A program made the position numbers and the translations under genes. From assembly GCA_018065205.1 (NCBI GenBank), contig JAGHTR010000067.1:1-26595 (forward strand): a stretch of DNA of 26,595 bases, read 5' to 3'. This document shows, one piece after another, positions 8,057 to 15,221 of this stretch (its first letter is position 1; each line of letters begins with the position of its first letter). Under the pieces are notes generated by a model. It saw only the letters and a program-made list of their open reading frames with translations. It searched no databases and was not told the DNA's origin. Origin of the DNA: Candidatus Colicola caccequi (lineage in GTDB: Bacteria > Bacteroidota > Bacteroidia > Bacteroidales > Paludibacteraceae).

Positions 8057-9394
8057 TTATTGATGTTCTTTGCGGAGGAGGTCATTGACTGTTTTGACGG
8101 GGTTGAAGGTGGAGATAGGTACTTCGACGAAGATGGTGTTCCATCGGCTCATTGCACCGTTCCATAGTCCGGGCAGTTCGAGTGCCAGCAATTCCTTGCC
8201 GCTCTTGGACTTATGAGATATGAATCCTGTTTGCGGGTCCACGAAGTCCTCAAGGTTATACGGCTGTCCCTTCTCGTCCTTGAGTGCGCACACAAGGTCC
8301 ACGGGGTTGAAGTGAGTGGACTGAGCCATGAGTGAGGGGTCACTTATCTGACTGGATTCAAGTATCTGATAGGATATCGTTCCATCCTGTTCTTGCACGA
8401 GGAAGGGTCCGCCTCCGGGTTCACCGGTGTTTTTAACGACGCCACAGACGCGAATAGGGCGGCGTAGAGCGACTTTCTGCTCCTCGGTAAGAGTATCACT
8501 CATCAGCGCCTTAAACACGCGCTCCTGCTCCTCAACAAGCACTCCGGCAAGTATTTGTTTATATCGGATGGTATCTTTCTTTTGTTTATCGGGTACGACG
8601 TTGTCGATGTTTTTGATAAAGACGATGTCGGCATCTTGTTGGTTGAGGTTATGGATGAGTGCGCCATGTCCTCCGGGTCGGAAGAGTAACGAGCCGTCCT
8701 CATTGCGGAAAGGTGTGCCGTCCGGGTTGGCGGCGAGGGTGTCGGTGGAAGGCATTTGTTCGGAGAAGGAGACTTCAAAGTGCACTTTGTATTTTTTCTC
8801 GAACTTAGCGAGATTATCGGCTATATGTTTGCGGAAGATAGGCAGGTGGTCATGGCTGACGGTGAAGTGCAGTTTAACCACGCCATTGGATGCGGCATAG
8901 AGGGCACCTTCGACGAGGTGCTCGAGTGCCGGTGTCCGTGCACCGTCGCGATAGGAATGGAAGAGTAACAGACCTTTGGGCAGGGAGCCGTAGTGCATAT
9001 CTTCCAGCAGGTGTTTAACGGCCTCTTGTCCGTCTAGATTTGCCAGTTCATTGCCAAAGGCGAACTTATCTTTATTGGTCAGGAACTCCGTGATGAAAGG
9101 TGTTTGCACTCCGTCCTCGAGGTAGGCGAACAGGTCCTTAAACATCCGTGAAGCGGCACCGGAGGCAGGCACGAACTTGAGCACCGAATGCCCTTGTTGG
9201 AGGTACTCTTGCCACAGGTTGATGTAGCGTTCCTGCTCAGCGCGGGAAGGTTTGATAATACCTTTTTTTATGGACGCAGGAGCGACGATGTTAAGGGACG
9301 GGAAGCCATTGCGGAAGGCATCCATTTGGGCTTGTGCCGTAGAGAGAGATATTCCTCTTTGGGCAAGTTGTTGAAGGTCGGAAGGTGTAAACAT
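8057..9394 (-). CDS. DUF4301 family protein, nucleotidyltransferase-like
   Basis: A 445-aa cytoplasmic protein recognised as the Bacteroidota DUF4301 family by its overall sequence. Key features are VLKFVPASGAASRMFKDL (residues 71-88) and GGHGALIHNLN followed by DADIVFIKNIDNVV (about 240-266). The latter two resemble the glycine-rich and substrate-binding motifs of UDP-sugar pyrophosphorylase-type enzymes, so sugar-nucleotide or nucleotide chemistry is plausible but unproven. It is the first gene of the minus-strand operon. Its mRNA leader of about 89 nt is largely a hexanucleotide array, and its promoter is interleaved with that of nusB. The CYTH gene follows after 4 bp. Other DUF4301 proteins are, from memory, somewhat longer. 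Confidence 0.85.
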   Translation of the reverse strand: MFTPSDLQQLAQRGISLSTAQAQMDAFRNGFPSLNIVAPASIKKGIIKPSRAEQERYINLWQEYLQQGHSVLKFVPASGAASRMFKDLFAYLEDGVQTPFITEFLTNKDKFAFGNELANLDGQEAVKHLLEDMHYGSLPKGLLLFHSYRDGARTPALEHLVEGALYAASNGVVKLHFTVSHDHLPIFRKHIADNLAKFEKKYKVHFEVSFSEQMPSTDTLAANPDGTPFRNEDGSLLFRPGGHGALIHNLNQQDADIVFIKNIDNVVPDKQKKDTIRYKQILAGVLVEEQERVFKALMSDTLTEEQKVALRRPIRVCGVVKNTGEPGGGPFLVQEQDGTISYQILESSQISDPSLMAQSTHFNPVDLVCALKDEKGQPYNLEDFVDPQTGFISHKSKSGKELLALELPGLWNGAMSRWNTIFVEVPISTFNPVKTVNDLLRKEHQ

Positions 9395-9409
9395 GGTATT
9401 TAATTTATT

Positions 9410-9471
9410 AACGCAAACGTAAACGTAAACGCAAACTAATTAACGCAAACGTAAACGCAAACGTAAACGTA
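9410..9471. repeat. AACGYA hexanucleotide array in the DUF4301 mRNA leader
   Basis: On the plus strand there are four units (AACGCA, AACGTA, AACGTA, AACGCA; 9410-9433), a spacer AACTAATT, then five units (AACGCA, AACGTA, AACGCA, AACGTA, AACGTA; 9442-9471) followed by AATTGATT. The array fills most of the region between the minus-strand transcription start (about 9483) and the DUF4301 ATG. The rest of the 9395-9564 gap holds the two promoters. Confidence 0.9.
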
Positions 9472-9489
9472 AATTGATTAATTTTTGTG

Positions 9490-9521
9490 CAAAAGTACAG
9501 TTTTTTTTGCATATTTCCAAA
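9490..9521 (-). promoter_or_regulatory. Promoter of the DUF4301-CYTH-T9SS-OmpA operon
   Basis: Minus strand: -33 TTTG (9518-9521), 20-bp spacer containing an A8 run, -7 TACTTTTG (9490-9497). Sequence after the -7 box is CAC, as in the tRNA-Ser and rpsF promoters. It is interleaved with the nusB promoter. Confidence 0.75.
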
Positions 9522-9537
9522 TTTTTTTGTATTTTTG
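9506..9537 (+). promoter_or_regulatory. Promoter of the nusB operon
   Basis: Plus strand: -33 TTTG (9506-9509), 20-bp spacer, -7 TATTTTTG (9530-9537), followed by CAG. The predicted start near 9544 gives a 20-nt leader to the nusB ATG at 9565. The -33 boxes of this and the opposite promoter cross over one another within 16 bp. Confidence 0.72.
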
Positions 9538-9564
9538 CAGCAGATTTTAATATAATATAGAGGT

Positions 9565-10500
9565 ATGATCAATAGAACGATGGTTCGTACAAAGGTGATG
9601 CAATGTCTTTTTGCGTATTACCAAGACGGGGACAAGACGGTTCATCAGAGTCGTAAGGACCTATTAAAGAGTTTTTCGGACACGTACAATCTGTACGGCA
9701 TGTTATTGAGTTTGATGGATGAGTTAAGTACGTATGCCGGTGAGCAGATATCGGAAGCGGAGAACAGAGCGAAGGCAACTCACCGTGTGTATACAGCCAA
9801 TCGCCATTTTGCTGAGAGTCGTTTGTCCAAGCAGGTTTTCAGCAACCATGCCTTGCGTCATTTAATGGATAATAGTCATCTGAGTTGGGATGCAGGGATG
9901 AGTGTGATGTCGACGCTGATGAAGCAGTTGCAGGAGAAGGATTATTACCGTTCTTTCATGCAGTTAAGTGCGCCCACGTACGAGGACGAGAAAGGGTTAT
10001 GGAAGAAGATTTACTCGGATTTGCTGCCGGATAACGAGGCGCTGGTGGAGGCTTTGGAGGAGATGGAAATCAGTTTGGACCAAGCCAATTGGAGCACGGA
10101 CCTGAATGTTGTATTGAGTTATGTAGTGAAGACCATCAAACGTTTTTCGGAGGAGTCCGGAGCGGAACAAGAACTGCTGCAGATGTTCGATAGCGAGGAT
10201 GAGTTGCACTTTGGTGAGCAACTGCTGGAGGAGGCCATTAATCGCAAACAGGATTTGATGGATAAGGTCAATGCACATCTGAAGAACTGGGACATGGAAC
10301 GTATTGCCTATATGGATCAGATTATCTTGCAAGTAGCCTTGACGGAGATTTATGTCTTCCCGGAGATTGCAGCCGAAGTATCGATGAACGAATATATCGA
10401 GCTGACCAAGGAGTACTCCGGGGACAAGAGTTATCTGTTCGTGAACGGCATACTGGAGGAAATACTGCGGAGCGAAAAGTGCTATAAATTAGCCAAATAG
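9565..10500 (+). CDS. nusB: Transcription antitermination factor NusB
   Basis: A 311-aa protein in which the NusB fold occupies the C-terminal part (about residues 200-305: ERIAYMDQIILQVALTEI, EVSMNEYIELTKEYSG, SYLFVNGILEEI). The long N-terminal extension is normal in Bacteroidota, unlike the roughly 140-aa proteobacterial form. NusB binds boxA RNA with NusE (S10) and supports antitermination on rRNA operons. The first ATG, 28 bp after the -7 box, gives the family N-terminus MINR. It heads the plus-strand operon, and yajC follows after a repeat-filled spacer, a neighbour relation usual in this phylum. Confidence 0.93.
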   Translation: MINRTMVRTKVMQCLFAYYQDGDKTVHQSRKDLLKSFSDTYNLYGMLLSLMDELSTYAGEQISEAENRAKATHRVYTANRHFAESRLSKQVFSNHALRHLMDNSHLSWDAGMSVMSTLMKQLQEKDYYRSFMQLSAPTYEDEKGLWKKIYSDLLPDNEALVEALEEMEISLDQANWSTDLNVVLSYVVKTIKRFSEESGAEQELLQMFDSEDELHFGEQLLEEAINRKQDLMDKVNAHLKNWDMERIAYMDQIILQVALTEIYVFPEIAAEVSMNEYIELTKEYSGDKSYLFVNGILEEILRSEKCYKLAK

Positions 10501-10501
10501 A

Positions 10502-10615
10502 AATTAGGAATAAGGACCGCTGCGCTGATGGAATAAGGACAGTCCATACTCCATACTCCATCAGAGAGCAAAGCGAACGATCCATACTCCATACTCCATC
10601 AGAGAGCAAAGCGAA
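10502..10615. repeat. Composite dispersed repeat between nusB and yajC
   Basis: The spacer starts two bases after the nusB stop with AATTAGGAATAAGGACCGCTG and CGCTGATGG-AATAAGGAC, then carries a 38-bp unit (10543-10580) of TCCATACTCCATACTCC, ATCAGAGAGCAAAGCG and AACGA. A second copy at 10581-10615 is identical over 35 bp. A/T-rich AATTA/AACAA units follow up to the yajC start. No hairpin plus T-run terminator was seen, so read-through to yajC is possible. Copies in genes lie at 684-826 and 7858-7889. Confidence 0.9.
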
Positions 10616-10653
10616 ATTAGAAATAACAAATAACAATTAAAATTATACCAATT

Positions 10654-10983
10654 ATGTTACCAATGATTTTATTACAGGCTGCCGGTGGTCAGCAAGGTCA
10701 AAGCAGTTTAAGTTTCTGGATTATGATGATCCTTATCTTTGTGGTGTTCTATTTCTTCATGATTCGTCCGCAGACGAAGCGTCAAAAGGAGTTGCAGAAG
10801 CAACGTGAGGCTATGAAGAAAGGAGATAAGGTTGTGACCTCAGGTGGTATTTACGGTATCATCAAGGAAGTGCAAGAGACTGCTTTCTTGGTAGAGATTG
10901 CCAAGGACATCGTGATTAAGGTGGATAAAGGCAGTGTGTTTGCCGGAGCAGAAGAGGCGAATAATCAGGTTGAGAAACGTTGA
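10654..10983 (+). CDS. yajC: Preprotein translocase accessory subunit YajC
   Basis: A 109-aa protein with one N-terminal membrane helix (about residues 19-38, SLSFWIMMILIFVVFYFFMI) followed by the YajC signature RPQTKRQKE, then KKGDKVVTSGGIYGII and VDKGSV. YajC associates with SecDF at the Sec translocon. Length and topology are typical. It lies downstream of nusB, separated by the 153-bp repeat spacer, and 38 bp upstream of the aminotransferase gene; that short gap contains CCAATTAGCCAATTAGG, a CCAATTA-type repeat. Confidence 0.95.
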   Translation: MLPMILLQAAGGQQGQSSLSFWIMMILIFVVFYFFMIRPQTKRQKELQKQREAMKKGDKVVTSGGIYGIIKEVQETAFLVEIAKDIVIKVDKGSVFAGAEEANNQVEKR

Positions 10984-11021
10984 CCAACCAATTAGCCAAT
11001 TAGGATAAATAAAAAGATTAT

Positions 11022-12140
11022 ATGAAAAAGATTCAGATGGTTGATCTGCAGACGCAGTATCAGCATATCAAGGCGGATATAGACCGTGGCATACAAGAGG
11101 TGATTGAATCGGCTCAGTTCATCAAGGGGCCTCAGGTAGAGTCTTTTCGTGAGCACTTGGAGCACTACACCGGTGCCAAGCATATTATTCCGGTAGGAAA
11201 CGGTACCGATGCCTTGCAGATTGCATTGATGGGCTTAGGATTGCGTCCCGGAGATGAAGTGATTACTCCTACTTTTACGTTCATTGCAACGGCGGAGGTA
11301 GTGGCTTTATTAGGTTTGACTCCGGTGGTAGTAGATGTAGATTGGGACACAATGAATATCTCGGTAGATGCTATTCGTCGTGCCATCACCCCCAAGACGA
11401 AGGCTATTGTGCCGGTGCATTTATTCGGTCAATGCGCCAATATGGAGGCTATTTTAGAGATTGCTCGCGAGCATCATCTGTATGTAGTGGAAGATGCCTG
11501 TCAAGCCATTGGTGCCCAATACACGTTCTCGGACGGAACGGTTAAGCAAGCCGGCACAATGGGCGATATCGGTTGCACGAGTTTCTTCCCATCTAAGAAC
11601 TTAGGTTGTTACGGAGACGGCGGTGCTTTGTTCACGAACGATGACGAGTTGGCAGCGCATCTGCGCGCTATAGCCAATCATGGTATGGTAGTAAGATACC
11701 ATCACGACGAAGTGGGTGTTAACTCGCGTTTGGACAGTATACAAGCAGCCATTCTGGATGTTAAGTTAGGTCATTTGGACGAGTACATCGCTGCCCGTCA
11801 AAAAGCCGCAGCCCGTTACGACGCTGCCTTTGGTGGCAGGGAGGATATTCTGATTCCCGGTCGAGCCAAAGATTCAACGCATGTCTTCCATCAATACACC
11901 CTGCGTGTAGTGGGTCAGGACCGTGATGCGCTGAAGGCTAAGTTAGCCGAGAAAGATATTCCGGCCATGATTTACTATCCGGTGCCGTTGCATTTGCAGA
12001 AGGCTTATCAGGATCCGCGCTATAAGAGTGGAGATTTCCCGGTAGCCGAGCGCTTGGCATCATGCGTGCTATCGCTGCCAATGCACACTGAACTGAGTGA
12101 CGAACAATTAGATTATATTATAGAGGCTGTCAAGGGATGA
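11022..12140 (+). CDS. DegT/DnrJ/EryC1/StrS family PLP-dependent sugar aminotransferase, WbpE-like
   Basis: A 372-aa aminotransferase. Visible are NGTDALQIAL (about 60-69, PLP phosphate contact), the cofactor aspartate in VVEDACQAIGA (D158), the Schiff-base lysine in FFPSKNLGCYGDGG (K192), and RYHHDEVGVNSRLDSIQAAIL. The sequence closely recalls WbpE, which transaminates UDP-3-keto-N-acetylglucosaminuronate in 2,3-diamino-sugar synthesis. The substrate here is inferred only; related enzymes make other amino sugars for surface glycans or protein glycosylation. The gene is alone, without other nucleotide-sugar genes nearby. Its stop overlaps the rpoN start (ATGA). Confidence 0.9.
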   Translation: MKKIQMVDLQTQYQHIKADIDRGIQEVIESAQFIKGPQVESFREHLEHYTGAKHIIPVGNGTDALQIALMGLGLRPGDEVITPTFTFIATAEVVALLGLTPVVVDVDWDTMNISVDAIRRAITPKTKAIVPVHLFGQCANMEAILEIAREHHLYVVEDACQAIGAQYTFSDGTVKQAGTMGDIGCTSFFPSKNLGCYGDGGALFTNDDELAAHLRAIANHGMVVRYHHDEVGVNSRLDSIQAAILDVKLGHLDEYIAARQKAAARYDAAFGGREDILIPGRAKDSTHVFHQYTLRVVGQDRDALKAKLAEKDIPAMIYYPVPLHLQKAYQDPRYKSGDFPVAERLASCVLSLPMHTELSDEQLDYIIEAVKG

Positions 12141-13612
12141 CAGGATTAAGTTTAACACAAGAGCAACGACTGCAGCAGAAATTATCTCCGTCGCAGATTC
12201 AAATCGTCAAGTTACTGGAATTACCATCCTGTGAATTAGGTCAGCGTATCAACGAAGAGTTGCAGGACAACCCTGCCTTGGAGGAAGGATGTGACGTGGA
12301 CGTTAACGTGGACGGTGCTTCCGAGCACTCCGATAAAGAAGACATTGACGAGGAGTACGTCAATCCGCTTCAGAACGAGGATTTTGACTATAACCAGTAC
12401 ATACAAGACGATGAGACACCGGATTACCGTTACTACGATGTAGGTAGCGGAGAGCCGGAGCAGAGGGATATACCTTTCTCGGTAGGAGTCAGTTTTGGTG
12501 AGTACTTGAAGAGTCAGATTTACCTGACTAAGATGGATAAGCCACAGCGACATATTGCTAAGTTCGTAGTAGGTAACATTGACGAAGACGGTTATCTAAG
12601 GCGAACGGCGGAGGAGTTATGCGATGATTTGATGTTCCGCGAGGGTTTGACGGTGGATACCAAAGAGATGGAGGACATTATTCGTCAGATTAAGCAGTTT
12701 GATCCTCCGGGAGTAGGAGCCGCCAACCTCAAAGAGTGCCTGCTGATTCAGTTGGAGCAGAAGCCGCAGACCGAAGCGATTGCCAAGGCCAAGCGGGTGT
12801 TGACTGTTGCTTTTGATGATTTTTCTCATCGGAGATACGACCGCTTATTAGACAAGGTTGAGTATAACGACCAAGAGTTGAAAGAGGCCATTGCTGAGAT
12901 AACCAAGTTAAATCCCAAACCCGGCAGCGCTTGGAACGGCACAGTGTACGACCGTCATCAGACGACCGTCATTCCGGATTTCTATGTGGAGAACCAGGAC
13001 GATGAATTGGTTGTGACGCTGAACACCGGAGACATACCTGAGTTGCACGTCAGTCAGGAGTACGCAGATATGCTGGAGGACTACTCTAACGAGAAGAATC
13101 AGACGGCTCAGATGCGTGACGCGGTGCGGTTCGTAAAGAGCAAATTAGACTCGGCGCGTTGGTTTATCGATGCCATCAAGCAGCGCAATGAGACGCTCAT
13201 CAAGACAATGCGGGCTATTGTGCGCATTCAAAAAGAGTGGTTCTACGAGGGGGACGAGACTTACCTCAAGCCGATGGTGTTGCAAGACATTGCTAATCTG
13301 ACGGGATACGATGCCAGCACGATTTCGCGTGTGAGCAACAGCAAGTACGTACAGACTGAATTTGGTGTATTCCCGCTCAAGTTCTTCTTCTCGGAAGGTA
13401 TAGCCAACAAGGACGGCGAACAGGTTTCAACGCGCGAAGTGAAGAAGATACTGTCGGAATTGGTGGAACATGAAGATAAACATAATCCGCTGCAGGATGA
13501 CGAACTGGTGCGTCAATTAAACGAGAGGGGCTATGATATAGCCCGACGTACTGTGGCTAAGTACCGCGAACAATTAGGTATTCCTGTGGCCCGATTAAGA
13601 CGAGAAATGTGA
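12137..13612 (+). CDS. rpoN: RNA polymerase sigma-54 factor RpoN
   Basis: A 491-aa sigma-54. Residues 1-50 form the Q/L-rich activator-interacting region (LTQEQRLQQKLSPSQIQIVKLLELP). Residues 53-110 are the acidic variable region II. The core-binding domain follows, then an HTH (LQDIANLTGYDASTISRVSNSKYVQT) and the RPN box ARRTVAKYRE at 469-478, which reads the -24 element. The factor needs AAA+ activators to open promoters; none is encoded here. The ATGA overlap with the aminotransferase and the 4-bp overlap with the next gene suggest translational coupling. Region II contains a short GACGTT-type hexamer array that encodes DVDVNVDG (53-60). Confidence 0.96.
   Translation: MTGLSLTQEQRLQQKLSPSQIQIVKLLELPSCELGQRINEELQDNPALEEGCDVDVNVDGASEHSDKEDIDEEYVNPLQNEDFDYNQYIQDDETPDYRYYDVGSGEPEQRDIPFSVGVSFGEYLKSQIYLTKMDKPQRHIAKFVVGNIDEDGYLRRTAEELCDDLMFREGLTVDTKEMEDIIRQIKQFDPPGVGAANLKECLLIQLEQKPQTEAIAKAKRVLTVAFDDFSHRRYDRLLDKVEYNDQELKEAIAEITKLNPKPGSAWNGTVYDRHQTTVIPDFYVENQDDELVVTLNTGDIPELHVSQEYADMLEDYSNEKNQTAQMRDAVRFVKSKLDSARWFIDAIKQRNETLIKTMRAIVRIQKEWFYEGDETYLKPMVLQDIANLTGYDASTISRVSNSKYVQTEFGVFPLKFFFSEGIANKDGEQVSTREVKKILSELVEHEDKHNPLQDDELVRQLNERGYDIARRTVAKYREQLGIPVARLRREM
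12293..12316. repeat. GACGTT-type hexamer array within rpoN
   Basis: Four hexamers GACGTG, GACGTT, AACGTG, GACGGT run in frame on the coding strand and encode residues 53-60 of RpoN. The sequence nearly matches part of the array at 912-953. With only four units, descent from the same repeat is plausible but not certain. Confidence 0.55.
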
Positions 13613-14241
13613 AACAAACTGTTGACATAATAGCCAAGATAGTGAGTGGAATCTTCTACCCGCTTTTCATCCCTACGTATGGGATGGTGCTTTTCTGCGC
13701 ATATATTGAGCAGCAGTTCCCATTGCCTTGGACTTATTGGTTATACGTGGTAGGCGTGACCTTTCTGATGACAGCCGCCCTGCCCTTCGGACTGATTATG
13801 TATCAGGTGAAAAGAGGTTACATTCACGATGTCTATATCGAACGGCGCGAGGAACGCGGACTGGCGTACTTGGAGAGTGCGATAGGGTTCGGTTTCTGGT
13901 GGTACTTCTTAGCCTATGTGCTGCACGCTCCTGTTTGGCTCAACGCCGTTGGATTAGGCGGTACGATTGCTATTATCGGTATTGCGTTGATTAACCTTTA
14001 TTGGAAGATATCGGCTCACGCCACCGGAATGGGCGGATTGGTAGGAGGATTGCTTGTATATGCTATACATTATCAGGTGATGCCTATCGGTTGGATATGC
14101 GGCGCATTGGTGCTGACCCTGCTCGTTATGTATGCCCGCTTGTGGCTGAAAGCCCATGACGACTGGCAGGTGATTGCCGGATTCAGTTGGGGCATAGGTT
14201 GCGTAATGGCGATGTTTGGTGTATATCATTTATTCGGATGA
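13609..14241 (+). CDS. PAP2-like polytopic membrane protein
   Basis: A 210-aa integral membrane protein with five or six hydrophobic segments. It starts with GTG inside the rpoN stop region (GTGA overlap); the next in-frame ATG, at residue 26, would cut into the first helix. The sequence SAHATG (135-140) sits where PAP2 enzymes have PSGH, and R177-x5-H183 matches the third PAP2 motif. The usual aspartate after Hxxx is Q187, with D184 and D185 nearby. It may handle lipid phosphates or undecaprenyl pyrophosphate; activity is uncertain. The stop overlaps the next start (ATGA). Confidence 0.75.
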   Translation: MKQTVDIIAKIVSGIFYPLFIPTYGMVLFCAYIEQQFPLPWTYWLYVVGVTFLMTAALPFGLIMYQVKRGYIHDVYIERREERGLAYLESAIGFGFWWYFLAYVLHAPVWLNAVGLGGTIAIIGIALINLYWKISAHATGMGGLVGGLLVYAIHYQVMPIGWICGALVLTLLVMYARLWLKAHDDWQVIAGFSWGIGCVMAMFGVYHLFG

Positions 14242-15221
14242 AACGGTTTGGCTACATCATAGGACTCTTGCTCATCACAGTGATGAGTGGGGCGCAGGAA
14301 CTGAGCGAGAACAGTCGCATCAGTTTATTGACCTGCACGCCGGGCGAGGAACTATATGCACGTTACGGGCATACTGCTATTCGGGTAGTAGATACCACGC
14401 AGCAATGGGATGTGGTGTTCAACTACGGGTTATTCTCGTTTGAGGACCGCGGTTTCTACTGGCACTTCGTGCAAGGGCAGACATGGTATGAATTGGGGTT
14501 GGAGAGTTACGATGCTTTTATGCGCGAGTATCGTTACGCGCATCGAGCAGTGGCGGAACAAGTGCTGAACTTGGATTATGCCCAACGGCAACAACTATGG
14601 ACGGCGTTGTTGGAGAACCTGCAACCGGAGAACTGCAAGTACCTATATAACTTTGTTTTTGATAACTGCGCGACACGTCCCTATCATATGCTCAAGCACG
14701 TATTGGCTGATACCATTGTTTCTACATATAAGGGTTGGGAAGGAGCGTCCTATCGTGACTTTATTCACCATTACACACGGCATGGCAGTTGGGCGGAGTT
14801 CGGCATCGATCTTATCTTTGGCTACAAAGCCGACCAACCTGTTTTAGGAGAAGGACGTCTGTTCCTACCGGAAGAGTTGATGAACTACATAAGCGAGAGT
14901 TACCTATCCGACGGTCAGCGATTAGTGGAGACCGAACGATTGACGCCCTTTGTGATAGAGCCTGTGCCATGGTGGCGCAGTTGGTACTTCGGTATCGCGG
15001 TCTTTGGCTTAGTTATGATATGGCTTGGCTTTTATGACCGTCGCCGTGGTCAACGTACCCGGTGGGTGGATATCACGCTGTATGTACTCTATGGTCTAAT
15101 GGCAGCCCTGCTTATTTTCCTTATTTTCTTCTCGATACACCCGCTCGTTTCTCTCGGTTGGCGTGTCTTCTTAATTCCGTTTATTCATCTATGCACAAGA
15201 TATATCTATATTTGGCGTTGA
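14238..15221 (+). CDS. DUF4105 / Lnb-like lipoprotein N-acyltransferase domain protein, possibly C-terminally short
   Basis: A 327-aa protein with signal peptide (residues 1-20, ending SGAQ), a periplasmic DUF4105 domain and C-terminal membrane helices (about 248-266 and 279-299). The DUF4105 family includes Lnb, reported as the Bacteroides lipoprotein N-acyltransferase that adds the third acyl chain. The likely catalytic His and Cys are H45 (RYGHTAIRV) and C144 (FDNCATRP). The ATG at 14238 is chosen because it overlaps the upstream stop and gives a proper signal peptide; an upstream ATG at 14187 would add 17 non-signal residues. The protein ends in FSIHPLVSLGWR plus a short tail, and the gene overlaps the next by 31 bp. 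From memory, homologs continue with further membrane segments, so a 3' loss is possible. Confidence 0.82.
   Translation: MKRFGYIIGLLLITVMSGAQELSENSRISLLTCTPGEELYARYGHTAIRVVDTTQQWDVVFNYGLFSFEDRGFYWHFVQGQTWYELGLESYDAFMREYRYAHRAVAEQVLNLDYAQRQQLWTALLENLQPENCKYLYNFVFDNCATRPYHMLKHVLADTIVSTYKGWEGASYRDFIHHYTRHGSWAEFGIDLIFGYKADQPVLGEGRLFLPEELMNYISESYLSDGQRLVETERLTPFVIEPVPWWRSWYFGIAVFGLVMIWLGFYDRRRGQRTRWVDITLYVLYGLMAALLIFLIFFSIHPLVSLGWRVFLIPFIHLCTRYIYIWR

Noticed and set aside
8053..8085. Earlier start for the CYTH gene
   Set aside because: It would overlap the DUF4301 gene by 29 bp and add 11 residues before the normal family N-terminus; the ATG at 8052 fits better.
8427..8900. 157-aa plus-strand ORF antisense to the DUF4301 gene
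   Set aside because: Composition is Ser/Cys/Arg-rich, as expected of an antisense shadow, while the minus strand encodes a recognised family across the whole interval.
9410..9471. Possible CRISPR array
   Set aside because: The period is six bases without unique spacers, and no cas genes are present; it is a microsatellite-like array.
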